From NCBI RefSeq assembly GCF_900188405.1, contig NZ_FZOF01000005.1:124001-188000 (forward strand): 64,000 nucleotides of DNA, given 5' to 3'. The notes below the pieces were generated by a model. It did no database searches. It worked only from the letters and a program-made list of their open reading frames with translations, and was not told the DNA's origin. This document shows positions 1 through 9,054 of the stretch, piece after piece; position 1 is the first letter of the stretch, and the number at the start of each line of letters is the position of its first letter. This stretch comes from Actinacidiphila glaucinigra. GTDB taxonomy: Bacteria > Actinomycetota > Actinomycetes > Streptomycetales > Streptomycetaceae. The translations under genes and the position numbers were made by a program.

Positions 1-690
1 ACCGTGGCCACGTACCGGAACAGGGACCGCGCCGGGCTCACCGGCCGGCCCGCGATGGTGGAGCCGTTCTACACGACCTTCCAGCGTGGCGGCTCGGCCA
101 GGCAGCACGGCGGTCCCGCGTCGCTGGAGATGACGGTGACCAACCGCCCCGCGGCGTACAGCGGGGGATTCGCCCTGACGGTCGGCGAGGGCCCGGAGAT
201 CTACGCGGGCACGTCGCTCCTGCTCGACGAGCGCATCCCCGTCCCGCGCAGCGCGCAGGAGGGGGCGCCCGTCTCGCGGACCGTCACGGTGCCCGCCGGG
301 CGGCCGCTGTGGGCCACCGCGTACTACGAGGTCCAGGGCCCGATCTTCCAGGCCCTGGCGGTGCGGCGGATCCTCGTGCCGCCGGTGGCCGCGGCGGACC
401 TCCAGCCGGTGCGCGGCTCCGGTTCCCGGCCGGCGTTCGTCGTGGACACCATGCCCCGGGAGGCGGCCGCGGGTACCACCGCGTCGGTCACCGCGGCGGG
501 CCTGTCGCCCCGTGAGCGCTTCACCGTGCGGCTCGACGGCCGGGTCGTCGGCTTCGGCCGCGCGACGGCGGGGGGCTTCGCCCACGCGTTCGTCCCCGTC
601 CGGCACACCCACGACCGGACGCTGACGGTACGGGTGACCGGGACCGGGGCGGGTCGTTCGGGCGAGACCGTGCTCGGCGTCTCCGGCTAG
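1..690 (+). CDS. C-terminal part of a probable secreted protein (5' end outside window)
   Basis: The reading frame is open from the first base, so the gene most likely begins before the window; a GTG at 4 is the first possible internal start but has no upstream context to judge. The visible 229 residues are rich in Thr, Val, Gly and Ala, lack membrane segments, and look like two beta-sandwich modules: one around residues 40-125 (it includes the string LEMTVTNRPAAYSGGFALTV) and an Ig-like one around residues 145-225 that ends at the stop. I do not recognise the family. Such tails are common on extracellular actinobacterial hydrolases, so a secreted or surface enzyme is plausible, but the catalytic part is not visible. 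Confidence 0.6.
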   Translation, partial: TVATYRNRDRAGLTGRPAMVEPFYTTFQRGGSARQHGGPASLEMTVTNRPAAYSGGFALTVGEGPEIYAGTSLLLDERIPVPRSAQEGAPVSRTVTVPAGRPLWATAYYEVQGPIFQALAVRRILVPPVAAADLQPVRGSGSRPAFVVDTMPREAAAGTTASVTAAGLSPRERFTVRLDGRVVGFGRATAGGFAHAFVPVRHTHDRTLTVRVTGTGAGRSGETVLGVSG

Positions 691-696
691 CCCGTG

Positions 697-736
697 GGCC
701 CGGCCGGCGTGCCCCCACGGGTACGCCGGCCGGGCC
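697..736 (+). terminator. Hairpin terminator after the first gene
   Basis: A perfect 14-bp inverted repeat (GGCCCGGCCGGCGT and its complement) with a 12-base loop starts 6 bases after the stop codon at 690. There is no T-run, as is usual for Streptomyces hairpin terminators. Confidence 0.75.
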
Positions 737-1053
737 GCACCCGGGCCCTTGCCGACGGCGCGGCGACGCGCCTGCGCGCGCACGGCGCGCGACCGCCCGG
801 GACCCGCCCACGCCCGCACACCCGGCCCATGACCACCCCGCCGGCTGCGGCCGCCCCCGGAACGCCCATCGCCGCCACCAGCCCGGCGACACCCGTGAGC
901 GGACCGGTCGGCAGGGCCCCCGCGGCCACCCCGCCCGGGCAGGCACACCCGCTGCCGTGACGGGCCTTCCCCCTCGCCGCCGAACTCCGGCGGTTCGGCC
1001 CGGTCCACGCAGGGCGTCGCCGATCACGGCGAGCCCGCTCCCCCCACGCGCGC
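737..1053. other. Gap between the first gene and cydB, no gene seen
   Basis: About 320 bases of GC-rich DNA between convergent genes. Open frames here have no ribosome binding site and low-complexity Arg/Pro/Ala translations typical of antisense noise. No operator, RNA gene or repeat was recognised. Confidence 0.5.
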
Positions 1054-2076
1054 TCAGGGACCGGGCTCGACCGGCTCCTGGTCCCCCGGCCGCAGGCTGC
1101 CCCGGTTGGCGAGCCGGAAGAGCAGCGCGATCGAGGGGAAGATGAGGAGTCCGGCCACCACGGCGACGCCGATCGTCACCGCCAGCGTGGCCTCCGGGGC
1201 CGCCGCCGCGTCGATCTCCAGATGCGTGCCGAGCAGGTACGGGTACTGGGCGACGCCCCAGCCCAGCACGACCAGGGCGACCGCGGCCGCGGCGAGCCCG
1301 CGCAGGAACCGGGTCCGCTCACGCCACACCATGACCATCGTCGCGATCCCGCAGAGGGCGGCCAGCAGCACCAGCGGCAGGGCGCCGTGGCTGAGCCGGC
1401 GGAACAGGTGCGGCGCGTCGTGCCGCAGGACGAACACTCCGGCGATGCTGACGGCCCCGGTCAGCACGGCCGCGAGCAGGGCCCTGCCGCGGAAGTGCCG
1501 CTGCAGGGTGTGGTCGCGCTGCTGACGGGCGGCGACGTACAGATATGTCGCGGCGAGGTAGGCGCAGACGAGGACGGCCAGCACGCCGCCGAGCACCGAG
1601 GTCGGGTTCAGCCAACTGGTGACGGCGTCCCCGTTGCCTGCCGTGGGCACGCGCCCGGAGGCGATGCCCCCGGCGATCGACCCGAAGCAGTAGGGGGTCA
1701 GGACGGACGACGCGGCGAAAGCGACGCCGTACAGGCGCTGCTCCGGGGTGCGCAGCGAGGCCTTGCGGAAGGCGAAGCCGGCGCCGCGCAGCACGATCCC
1801 GAGGACGGCGATGCCGAGCGGGATGTAGAGGGTCGTGGTGATGGCGGTGAACGCGACCGGGAACCCCGACCAGAGGAAGACCAGGCAGTAGACGAGCCAG
1901 GTGTGGTTGGCCTCCCACACCGGGCCGACACAGGTGTCGATCAGATGTCTGGGGCCTCTGCCCCGCGCGGCCCCGCCCGCCGTGAGGTCCCAGAACCCGG
2001 CGCCGAAGTCGGCGCCGCCGAAGAGGCTGTAGGCGATGACGCCGAGGAAGAGGAAGGCGGCGACGGCGTCCGGCAT
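1054..2076 (-). CDS. cydB: Cytochrome bd quinol oxidase subunit II
   Basis: 340 residues with about eight or nine hydrophobic segments and the CydB family start (MPDAVAAFLFLGVIAYSLFG, then GADFGAGFWDL) and WEANHTWLVYCLVFLWSGFP. CydB pairs with CydA in the membrane to form the bd-type terminal oxidase, which oxidises quinol and reduces oxygen to water, supporting respiration at low oxygen. Its ATG overlaps the TGA stop of cydA by one base (TGATG), so translation is probably coupled. The CydDC assembly transporter genes that often follow cydAB in actinobacteria do not follow here. A longer minus-strand frame runs through this gene from 2925, but its upstream part is an antisense artefact of cydA. 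Confidence 0.95.
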   Translation of the reverse strand: MPDAVAAFLFLGVIAYSLFGGADFGAGFWDLTAGGAARGRGPRHLIDTCVGPVWEANHTWLVYCLVFLWSGFPVAFTAITTTLYIPLGIAVLGIVLRGAGFAFRKASLRTPEQRLYGVAFAASSVLTPYCFGSIAGGIASGRVPTAGNGDAVTSWLNPTSVLGGVLAVLVCAYLAATYLYVAARQQRDHTLQRHFRGRALLAAVLTGAVSIAGVFVLRHDAPHLFRRLSHGALPLVLLAALCGIATMVMVWRERTRFLRGLAAAAVALVVLGWGVAQYPYLLGTHLEIDAAAAPEATLAVTIGVAVVAGLLIFPSIALLFRLANRGSLRPGDQEPVEPGP

Positions 2077-3506
2077 CACTCCTCCGTCCCGGCGCGCGCG
2101 CCGACGGGCTGCGGGCCGGTGCGCGGACCGTAGGGGACGTCCACGCTGTCGTCGCCCTCGGCCCGCCAGCGCCGCTTCATCGACAGCAGCACCGTCACCG
2201 CGCCGGCGCCCACCGCCGCGTAGATGACGACGACCGACCCGAAGAACGGCCACAGGTTGCCCTGGGTGGTCACCGCGTCCCGGGTGAGGAGGTGACCGAC
2301 CACGGTCCAGGGCTGGCGGCCCACCTCGGTGACGACCCATCCGCTCTCCAGGCAGGCAACGGCGGCGAGCCCGCTGACCGCGCAGCAGCGCAGGAACCAC
2401 CGCTGCCGGTCCAGGGGGCGCCGCCGCCACCACAGCCAGGCGAACCACACGGCCAGCGCCAGCAGCGCGAAGGAGAGCCCGACCATGACGTCGAAGGCGA
2501 GGTGGACGGTGCTGACGATCCGGTCCGAGGGGCGCACGTCGGCGGGGATCGCGTCGAGCCCCTTGATCTCGGTGGAGGGGTGGAAGCCGGCCAGCAGGGA
2601 GGCCATGTCCGGTACGGGGAGGCCGTAGCGGACCTTTCCGTCGACGAGCACGCCGCCGAGCGTCTCGGGGACGTGCGTGCCGGTGTCCGGCAGCATCTCG
2701 ATCGCGGCGAACTTGGCGGGCTCGGCCTGGTAGACGTACCGGGCGATGGTGTCGCCCACCAGGACCTGCAGGGGCAGCGCGACGGCGGCGGTGACGAACC
2801 CGATGAGGAACCCCGTGCGGTGGTAGCGGGAGGTGCGGCCGCGCAGCATGCCCACCGCGTAGACGCTCGCCACCGCGAAGCCGGCCACGATGTAGGCGGC
2901 GAGCAGCATGTGGAGGAACTCCCACAGGAAGGCCCCGTTGAAGAAGACCTCCGCGGGCTGGACGGCGACGATCGTGCCGTCGCGCATCGTGAAGCCGCCG
3001 GGCTGGTTCATCCAGCTGTTGGCCGCGATGACGGCGGCCGCGCCGCCGATGCTCGACAGCGCGACGGGGACGCCCGTCCAGAAGTGCGCCCAGGGCGAGA
3101 GCCGGTCCCAGCCGTAGATGTAGAGGGAGACGAAGATCGCCTCCAGGAAGAAGAAGAGCCCCTCGATGGCGAACGGGAAGCCGAACGCCGGCCCGTACCC
3201 GCGCATCAGGCCCGGCCAGAGGATGCCGAGCTCGAAGGAGAGGACGGTGCCGGTGATCGCCCCCACGGCGAAGAGCACCGCGGCCACCTTCGACCAGCGC
3301 CGCGCGAGCAGCATGGCGTCGGCGTCCCCGCGGCGCAGACCGCGGTGGTTCGCGATGAGCATCAGCGCGGTGAGGGCGACTCCGAACGGCACCAGGATGA
3401 TGTGGAAGCCCAGGGTGAAGGCCATCTGCTGACGGGCCGGCAGCAGCTGGTCGGGCTCGCCCGCCGAGGCCAGGCCCTGCGCCAGGAGGTCCCAGGCCCC
3501 GGTCAC
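2076..3506 (-). CDS. cydA: Cytochrome bd quinol oxidase subunit I
   Basis: Subunit I of the bd oxidase, carrying the quinol site and haems. About 476 residues with nine hydrophobic segments; the first contains the conserved His of FHIILVPFGV, a candidate haem b595 ligand, and GRQPWTVVGHLLTRDAVT near the C-terminus is the family signature after the Q-loop. The Q-loop is short, as in most Gram-positive CydA. The GTG at 3506 was chosen because it leaves about 26 residues before helix 1; a GTG at 3605 would add 33 residues of poor, charged sequence. No clear Rex operator (TGTGA-N6-TCACA) is visible between 3507 and 3718. It is followed directly by cydB. Confidence 0.93.
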   Translation of the reverse strand: MTGAWDLLAQGLASAGEPDQLLPARQQMAFTLGFHIILVPFGVALTALMLIANHRGLRRGDADAMLLARRWSKVAAVLFAVGAITGTVLSFELGILWPGLMRGYGPAFGFPFAIEGLFFFLEAIFVSLYIYGWDRLSPWAHFWTGVPVALSSIGGAAAVIAANSWMNQPGGFTMRDGTIVAVQPAEVFFNGAFLWEFLHMLLAAYIVAGFAVASVYAVGMLRGRTSRYHRTGFLIGFVTAAVALPLQVLVGDTIARYVYQAEPAKFAAIEMLPDTGTHVPETLGGVLVDGKVRYGLPVPDMASLLAGFHPSTEIKGLDAIPADVRPSDRIVSTVHLAFDVMVGLSFALLALAVWFAWLWWRRRPLDRQRWFLRCCAVSGLAAVACLESGWVVTEVGRQPWTVVGHLLTRDAVTTQGNLWPFFGSVVVIYAAVGAGAVTVLLSMKRRWRAEGDDSVDVPYGPRTGPQPVGARAGTEE

Positions 3507-3718
3507 CGTCCGCACCGTCCGTCCGTGAGGGGCTTCCGGCCCGGACCGCCCGTGTTCGCCACCGCCATCACATCGACCACGACCCTTTCGCGACAGGACG
3601 ATCACCTTAGGTCACGACGGTCGGTATGGGTGGTAATGCGCACCGCGGGCGGGGCCGACAACCCGTTCGGTGGCCGCGGGGCTCCGGCCCGGCCGGTCCG
3701 CGGCGCGGCGGCGGGCGC

Positions 3719-4747
3719 TCAGCGCGTGCGTGCGGGTGGGGGCAGCTCGCCCGAACCGCGGGGCACGAGCCGGGTGTCGACCAGGATCGTCCGGGCGCGG
3801 CCGCGGTCGCCCCCGAGGCGTTCGAGGGCCGCCGCGCCCGCCGACTCGCCCATGGTGACGGGGTTCTGGGCGACGACGGTGAGCGCGGGTTCGAGGATGC
3901 CGGCCATGGGGACGTCGTCGAACGCGACCACGGCGACGTCCTTGCGTCCGCTGCGGGACAGCTCCGTCATGACCCCGATCGTCATGACGTTGTTGCCCGA
4001 CAGCAGCGCGGTGGGCGGGTCCGGCAGGGCGAGCAGCCGGGCCGTCGCCTCGGCGGCGCCCGCCGGGTCGTGCGCGTCGGCGACGAGGCCGCGGTCGTGG
4101 GGCAGGCCCGCGCCGGCGAGCGCCGCGCGGTAGCCGGCCTGGCGTTCGCGGCGCGTGTAGAGCCGGGCCGGCAGGTCGCCTATGAAGCCGATCCTGCGGT
4201 GCCCGCCGGCGATCAGGTGGGCGACGCCCTCCTGGGTGCCGGCCCGGTTGGAGCTGACCACGGTGTCGGTGGTGAGGCCGTTGCCGGGCCGGTCGAGGAA
4301 GACCACCGGCATCCCGGCGGCCCGGTGGGACTTGAGGTGGGCGTGGTCGGCGCCCACCGCCGGCGCGACCATGAGCACGCTGACCCGGCGGGCCAGGAAG
4401 GTGCGGATCAGCGCGTGCTCCCGCTCCGGGTCGTCGTCCGACGAGCCCATCAGCAGGGTCAGTCCGTGGCCGTGCACGGCGTCCTCGATGCCGCCCGCGA
4501 CGGCACCGAAGAACGGGTTGCCGAGGTCGGGCACCACGAGCCCCACGGTGGTGTCGGGGCCGCCCACCCGCATGCTCCTGGCCATGAGGTTGGGCTGGAA
4601 ACCGAGCTTCGCCACGGCCTCCAGCACCCGCCTTCTGGTCTCCGGGGAGCTGGGACCGTCCTCGTTCAGCACCCGGGAGACCGTTTTGGCACTGACACCC
4701 ACCTCGCGGGCCACGTCGGCGAGGGTCGGTCTGCGGGTCGCTGTCAT
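3719..4747 (-). CDS. LacI-family repressor of the fructan/fructose island
   Basis: 342 residues: an N-terminal LacI helix-turn-helix (TLADVAREVGVSAKTVSRVL), a hinge helix ending near residue 60, and a periplasmic-binding-protein-like sugar domain (GLVVPDLGNPFFGAVAGGIE; VAVVAFDDVPMAGILEPALTV). It lies 50 bases downstream of the sugar ABC ATPase gene on the same strand and is probably cotranscribed. By position it is the best candidate to bind the 14-bp operators at 7785-7814 and 9055-9084 and to be released by fructose or a phosphorylated derivative; that pairing is inferred. Two more LacI proteins are encoded in the window, each with its own sugar locus. Confidence 0.93.
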   Translation of the reverse strand: MTATRRPTLADVAREVGVSAKTVSRVLNEDGPSSPETRRRVLEAVAKLGFQPNLMARSMRVGGPDTTVGLVVPDLGNPFFGAVAGGIEDAVHGHGLTLLMGSSDDDPEREHALIRTFLARRVSVLMVAPAVGADHAHLKSHRAAGMPVVFLDRPGNGLTTDTVVSSNRAGTQEGVAHLIAGGHRRIGFIGDLPARLYTRRERQAGYRAALAGAGLPHDRGLVADAHDPAGAAEATARLLALPDPPTALLSGNNVMTIGVMTELSRSGRKDVAVVAFDDVPMAGILEPALTVVAQNPVTMGESAGAAALERLGGDRGRARTILVDTRLVPRGSGELPPPARTR

Positions 4748-4797
4748 GGACCACCTTTTCTCCGTGTGTCGGCCCCGCGGATGCCGGAGCGCGTCGG

Positions 4798-5712
4798 TCA
4801 GCTCCCCAGGACTCCTGCGGCCGAGGCTGCGTCACTGTCCGCCACGACCGTACCGCCGTCCGGACGCACGCCGAGCGCGCCGGTCATGATGGCCACCACC
4901 TCGGCCATGGAGTAGTCCGACGGCTTGATGACTGCCTCCCGCCTGCCGAGCCGGTGGACGTGGACGCGGTCGGCGATCTCGAAGACGTGGGGCATGTTGT
5001 GGCTGATGAGGATCACCGGGATGCCCTTGTCCCGTACCCGGCGGATGAGGTCGAGGACCTGTCCCGACTCCTTGACCCCGAGGGCGGCGGTCGGCTCGTC
5101 CATCACCACGACGCTGCGCGCCCAGGCCGCGGCGCGGGCGACGGCGACGGCCTGGCGCTGGCCGCCGGAGAGCGTCTCCACCGGCTGTGTGATGGAGCCG
5201 ACGCCGACCTTGAGCGCGGCCATGTGGTCGGCGGCCTGACGGCGCATCGCCTTCTTGTCCAGGAGGCGGAACACCGAGCCGAGCACACCGGCACGGCGGA
5301 TCTCGCGCCCCAGGAACATGTTGGACGCGATGTCCATGGACGCGGCGACGGCGAGGTCCTGGTACACCGTCTCGATGCCGTGCGCCCGGGCGTCCTGCGG
5401 CCCGGCGAACCTGATGGGCCTTCCGTGCAGCCGTACCTCGCCGGCGTCGGGTACGAAGGCGCCGGTGAGTGCCTTGATCAGGCTGGTCTTGCCGGCGCCG
5501 TTGTCGCCGATGACGGCCAGCACCTCGCCCGGCATGAGGTCGAAGTCGGCGTGGTCGATGGCGGTGACGTGCCCGTACCGCTTGACCAGGCCGCGCGCGC
5601 TGAGCACGGGTTCGGGGGCGGCGGGGGACGCGGGGGAAACGGGCGCGGCGGACGCCGGGTCGTGGGACGCGGCGTCGTGGGACGCGGCGTCGTGGGGGGC
5701 GGGGCCGGTCAT
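4798..5712 (-). CDS. Sugar ABC transporter ATPase, single domain (FrcA-like)
   Basis: 304 residues. After an Ala/Ser/His/Pro-rich leader of about 38 residues with a repeated HDAAS motif, there is one ABC domain: Walker A GDNGAGKTS, signature LSGGQRQ, Walker B VVVMDEP and switch ISHN. It energises import through the permease at 5709-6704. Most ribose-class importers have a double ATPase; a single-domain ATPase beside one permease is the arrangement known for the fructose transporter FrcBCA. The ATG overlaps the permease stop by four bases (ATGA), which sets the start. The repeated leader codons (gacgcggcgtcgtgg) make a short imperfect tandem repeat at about 5660-5700. Confidence 0.92.
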   Translation of the reverse strand: MTGPAPHDAASHDAASHDPASAAPVSPASPAAPEPVLSARGLVKRYGHVTAIDHADFDLMPGEVLAVIGDNGAGKTSLIKALTGAFVPDAGEVRLHGRPIRFAGPQDARAHGIETVYQDLAVAASMDIASNMFLGREIRRAGVLGSVFRLLDKKAMRRQAADHMAALKVGVGSITQPVETLSGGQRQAVAVARAAAWARSVVVMDEPTAALGVKESGQVLDLIRRVRDKGIPVILISHNMPHVFEIADRVHVHRLGRREAVIKPSDYSMAEVVAIMTGALGVRPDGGTVVADSDAASAAGVLGS

Positions 5713-6704
5713 CGGGTCCCCTTTCGCGAGAGCTGGTCGACGGTCACCGCGAGGATCACCAGCACACCGGTGACCAGCGTCTGGTAGACGGACGAGACGC
5801 CCATCAACTGCAGGCCGTTGCGGAAGACGCCGACGATGAGCACGCCGACGAACGTGCCGAGGACGGTACCCCGGCCCCCGAACAGGCTCGTCCCGCCGAG
5901 GACGACGGCGGTGATGCTGTCGAGGTTGTCGGTCTGCCCCGCCTGGGGGTCGCCGACCCCGGTCCGCGACACCAGCAGCAGGGCGGCGACCCCGTAGACG
6001 AGTCCGGCCACCGCGTAGACGCCGACGGTCAGCCGGGAGACCCGGATGCCGCTGAGCCGCGCGCTCTCCGCGCTGTTGCCGAGGGCGTAGACATGACGGC
6101 CCCAGGCGGTGCTGCTCAGCGCGTAGGCGAAGCCCAGGAAGAGGGCGATGGTGACCAGCGACCCGTAGGTGACGTCCGTCCTGCCGAGCGGGAAGGTGCG
6201 GCCCAGCGCGGTGAGCGGTTCCGGAAGGCCGGTGACGGTCTGCTCGTCGGAGTAGATGTGGGTGAGGGCGAAGGCGACGTTGAGCATGCCCAGCGTCACG
6301 ATGAACGGGGGCAGCGGCACCGTCCGCACCAGCAGCCCGTTGACCAGCCCGAACACCCCGCAGACCAGGATGCCCAGACCGATCGCGAGCAGCGGCGGCA
6401 GCGGCCCCTGGACGGCGAGCTTGGCGATGAGGATGCCGCCGAAGGCCATGACCGCCCCGCACGACAGGTCGATGCCGGCGGTGAGGATGATCAGCGTCTG
6501 GCCGATGGCGAGCGTGCCGACGACCATGACCTGCTGGAGGATCAGCGAGAAGTTGCCGCCGGAGAGGAACTGGTCGGTGGCCAGGGAGAAGAACACCGAG
6601 GCGAGGACGAGGGCCGCGAACGGTCCCGCGGCGGGCGCCGTGAGGAACCGGCGCAGCACGGCCGGTTCCTTGCCCACGGCGGTGAGCGAGGTGGATGCGG
6701 TCAC
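5709..6704 (-). CDS. Sugar ABC transporter permease (FrcC/RbsC type)
   Basis: 331 residues, GTG start, eight to ten hydrophobic segments. It has the family signatures ILTAGIDLSCGAVMAFGG and the C-terminal AVVLGGTSLFGGRGTVLGTF of the ribose/xylose/fructose permease family. It forms the membrane channel for the binding protein at 6708-7709, from which it is separated by three bases, and is coupled by a four-base overlap to the ATPase. The gene order binding protein, permease, ATPase matches frcBCA-type loci. Confidence 0.93.
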   Translation of the reverse strand: MTASTSLTAVGKEPAVLRRFLTAPAAGPFAALVLASVFFSLATDQFLSGGNFSLILQQVMVVGTLAIGQTLIILTAGIDLSCGAVMAFGGILIAKLAVQGPLPPLLAIGLGILVCGVFGLVNGLLVRTVPLPPFIVTLGMLNVAFALTHIYSDEQTVTGLPEPLTALGRTFPLGRTDVTYGSLVTIALFLGFAYALSSTAWGRHVYALGNSAESARLSGIRVSRLTVGVYAVAGLVYGVAALLLVSRTGVGDPQAGQTDNLDSITAVVLGGTSLFGGRGTVLGTFVGVLIVGVFRNGLQLMGVSSVYQTLVTGVLVILAVTVDQLSRKGTR

Positions 6705-6707
6705 GGC

Positions 6708-7709
6708 TCAGCCCCAGCAGTTCTGCAGGCCGAAGCCGGTGTCCTCGGCCTGCGTGCCCGGCTGCGCCTCGTCGGTGATCAGGGTGACGCCGGTGTCGGT
6801 GTAGCCGCTGGTCTTCTTGCCGTCCTTGGCGAACGCGGCCACCGCCTTGACGCCGTCGGCGGCCATCTTCAGGGGGTACTGCTGGGAGGTCGCGGCGATC
6901 CTGCCGTCCTTGACCGCCTGCACGCCGGTGCAGCCGCCGTCGATGGCGACGATCATCACGTCCTTCTCGCGGCCCTTGGCCTTGATGGCGGTGTACGCGC
7001 CCAGCGCGGCGGGCTCGTTGATCGCGTAGACCAGGTTGATGTCCGGCGCCTTCTGCAGGCAGTTCTCCATGGCGGTCTGGCCCTTGGCCTGGTCGCCGCC
7101 GGTGTCCTGGGAGCAGACGATCGAGGGGTCGGAGGCGCTGACGCCGAAGCCCTTCACGAAGCCCTCGTGGCGCTGCACGCCGACCGACACACCGGGGGCG
7201 AGGTCCAGCGTGGCGATCTTCGGCGTCTTGCCTGCCATCGCGGCCTTGGCGTACGCGCCGATCAGCTCGCCGGCCTTCACGTTGTCGGTGGCGAAGAGCG
7301 CGTCGGCGGCGTCCTGCGGCTCCGGTGGGGTGTCCAGCGCGATGACGAGCACGCCCTTGGCGCGTGCCTTGGCGATCGCGGGGACGATGGCCTTGGAGTC
7401 GTTGGGGGTGATGAGCACGCCCTTGACGCCGGCGGCGACCATGTTCTCCAGCGCGGTGACCTGGCTCGCGTTGTCTCCGTCGAACTTGCCCGCCGCGGTG
7501 GTCAGTTCGACGTTCTCGCTCTTGGCGGCCTGCTCCGCGCCCTGCTTCATCTTGACGAAGTAGGGGTTGGTGTCGGTCTTGGTGATCAGGCCGACCTTCA
7601 CCTTGCCCCCGGACGGGGAGCCGCCGCCGGAACCGGAACCGCACGCGGCCAGTGACAGGGCGAGGCCGGCGGCACCGATGACGAGGACCGGACGGGCTCT
7701 ACGGGACAT
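6708..7709 (-). CDS. Sugar-binding lipoprotein, probably fructose-specific (FrcB-like)
   Basis: 333 residues. A signal peptide ends in the lipobox LAAC (Cys about residue 23), followed by a Gly/Ser linker and a type I periplasmic binding fold (KVGLITKTDTNPYFVKMKQG; GVLITPNDSKAIVPAIAKAR; LVIALDTPPEP). These strings resemble FrcB-type fructose-binding proteins more than ribose binders. It is lipid-anchored outside the membrane and delivers sugar to the permease. Its promoter region carries two tandem LacI-type operators about 75-105 bases upstream of the ATG. Substrate is inferred from family resemblance plus the adjacent PfkB kinase and GH32 fructanase. Confidence 0.9.
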   Translation of the reverse strand: MSRRARPVLVIGAAGLALSLAACGSGSGGGSPSGGKVKVGLITKTDTNPYFVKMKQGAEQAAKSENVELTTAAGKFDGDNASQVTALENMVAAGVKGVLITPNDSKAIVPAIAKARAKGVLVIALDTPPEPQDAADALFATDNVKAGELIGAYAKAAMAGKTPKIATLDLAPGVSVGVQRHEGFVKGFGVSASDPSIVCSQDTGGDQAKGQTAMENCLQKAPDINLVYAINEPAALGAYTAIKAKGREKDVMIVAIDGGCTGVQAVKDGRIAATSQQYPLKMAADGVKAVAAFAKDGKKTSGYTDTGVTLITDEAQPGTQAEDTGFGLQNCWG

Positions 7710-7784
7710 CTGCGACTCCTACGGGATGCAGTGAGCGGGGACAGCCGTATGGCGCTGCGTCGGCGAAGGATCTCGCCAGGAGGG

Positions 7785-7814
7785 TGCCAACGTTGACACA
7801 TGTCATCGTTGACA
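7785..7814. promoter_or_regulatory. Two tandem LacI-type operators in the divergent promoter
   Basis: TGCCAACGTTGACA (7785-7798) and TGTCATCGTTGACA (7801-7814) are near-palindromes centred on CG, spaced by two bases, so their centres are 16 bp apart. They lie between the binding-protein gene (minus) and the kinase gene (plus). The second is the exact reverse complement of the site at 9071-9084. Deduced consensus: TGTCAWCGWTGACA. Confidence 0.8.
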
Positions 7815-7968
7815 CCGCTTGCGGAGGATGATGGACTCCCGCTCCGGCAACGTCAATGCCCCTGCGGAGAAAGCCCGTTGGCGGGACGGGGAGCCCGCCC
7901 CGCACTCCGCCCCGGGCCACCGCCGGGGTCCGGCCCGCGTCCCCGTCCCCACCTGGAGGAACCTCCCC

Positions 7969-8982
7969 ATGCAGCCGCGTCAGGTCACCGTGCTCGGAGA
8001 GTGCGTCGCCGATGTCTTCCCCGAACCCGGGTACGGGGAGGTCCCGTCCGGTGCGCAGGGCCGCTCCCCGGACCCCTCGCAGGGGCTGCGGCTGCGCGTC
8101 CTGCCGGGCGGCGGCCCGGCCAACACCGCTGTGGGCCTGGCCCGCCTCGGCACACCGACCCGGCTGCTGGCGCGGCTGTCCGGGGACGTCTTCGGCCGGC
8201 TGTTCCGCGCCCACCTGCTGGAATCCGGCGTCGACCTGTCGGCCGCCACGGCCGCTCCCGAACCCAGCACGCTGGCGGTCGCCGACGTGGACGGCGACGG
8301 GCAGGCCGCGTACTCCTTCCACGCCGAGGGCACCGCGGACTGGCAGTGGACGCGCGGGGAGCTGGACCGCGCCGCCCTCGGTGACCCGGCCTGCATCCAC
8401 TCCGGTTCGCTCGCCCTGGTCAGGGAGCCGGGCGCCGCGCTCGTGGAGGAGGTCCTGGCCGGGGCGCGACGGCATGCGACGGTCAGCATCGACCCCAACG
8501 TCCGGCCCGCCCTGGTCGATCCACGGGTCTACCGCGACCGGATCCGGACGTGGTGCGCGACGGCGGACATCCTCCGGCTGAGCGAGGACGACCTCGCCGT
8601 ACTGGCCCCGGACACCCCGCCCGAGGCGGCCTGCGACGGCTTTCACGCGGCGGGGGCCCGGCTGGTCGTGGTCACCCGCGGCGCGCGGGGCGTCCTCGCC
8701 TCGCTCGAGGGCAGGCGGATCTCCGTACCCGGTGTGCCGGCGCGGGTGGTCGACACCGTCGGCGCCGGGGACTCCTTCACCGCGGGGCTGCTGCACCATC
8801 TCGGCGGCCGCGGGCTGCTGGGCGGCCGGCTCGACGGCCTGCGGATCGAGGACGTCCTGGCCGCCTGCGCATACGCGACGCGGGTGGCCGCGCTGACCTG
8901 CGCGGTCCCGGGGCCGAACCCTCCGTGGGCCCGCCAAGTCGATTCGGACGGCGTCGAGTTGACCGCCCGTCCGGGAGCCTGA
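7969..8982 (+). CDS. PfkB-family sugar kinase (probable fructokinase)
   Basis: 337 residues of the ribokinase/PfkB family. Signature 1 is GGGPANTAVGLARLG; signature 2 is DTVGAGDSFTAGLL, with the catalytic Asp at residue 268. It would phosphorylate imported fructose with ATP in the cytoplasm. The ATG at 7969 was chosen because GGAGGAA lies nine bases upstream and it starts directly at the conserved core (TVLGECVADVFPE); an ATG at 7819 lacks both. The gene diverges from the ABC operon and precedes the GH32 gene, which has its own operator pair. Other PfkB substrates such as 2-keto-3-deoxygluconate cannot be excluded from sequence alone. Confidence 0.9.
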   Translation: MQPRQVTVLGECVADVFPEPGYGEVPSGAQGRSPDPSQGLRLRVLPGGGPANTAVGLARLGTPTRLLARLSGDVFGRLFRAHLLESGVDLSAATAAPEPSTLAVADVDGDGQAAYSFHAEGTADWQWTRGELDRAALGDPACIHSGSLALVREPGAALVEEVLAGARRHATVSIDPNVRPALVDPRVYRDRIRTWCATADILRLSEDDLAVLAPDTPPEAACDGFHAAGARLVVVTRGARGVLASLEGRRISVPGVPARVVDTVGAGDSFTAGLLHHLGGRGLLGGRLDGLRIEDVLAACAYATRVAALTCAVPGPNPPWARQVDSDGVELTARPGA

Positions 8983-9054
8983 CCGGAGGCGGCTGATCCT
9001 GTGCGGGGCGTTGACGGCTCCCCGGCAGGGGCCCATCATCGGTCATCGATCGGA

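Noticed and set aside
1054..2925. Long minus-strand frame of 623 residues
   Set aside because: Only its last 340 residues match CydB; the upstream part is Arg/Pro/Ala-rich and antisense to the frame of cydA.
3507..3718. Possible Rex or other redox operator upstream of cydA
   Set aside because: No palindrome close to TGTGA-N6-TCACA could be read in this stretch.
4798..7644. 948-residue minus-strand frame across the ABC genes
   Set aside because: The real genes are in other frames with overlapping starts and stops; the extra sequence is low-complexity noise.
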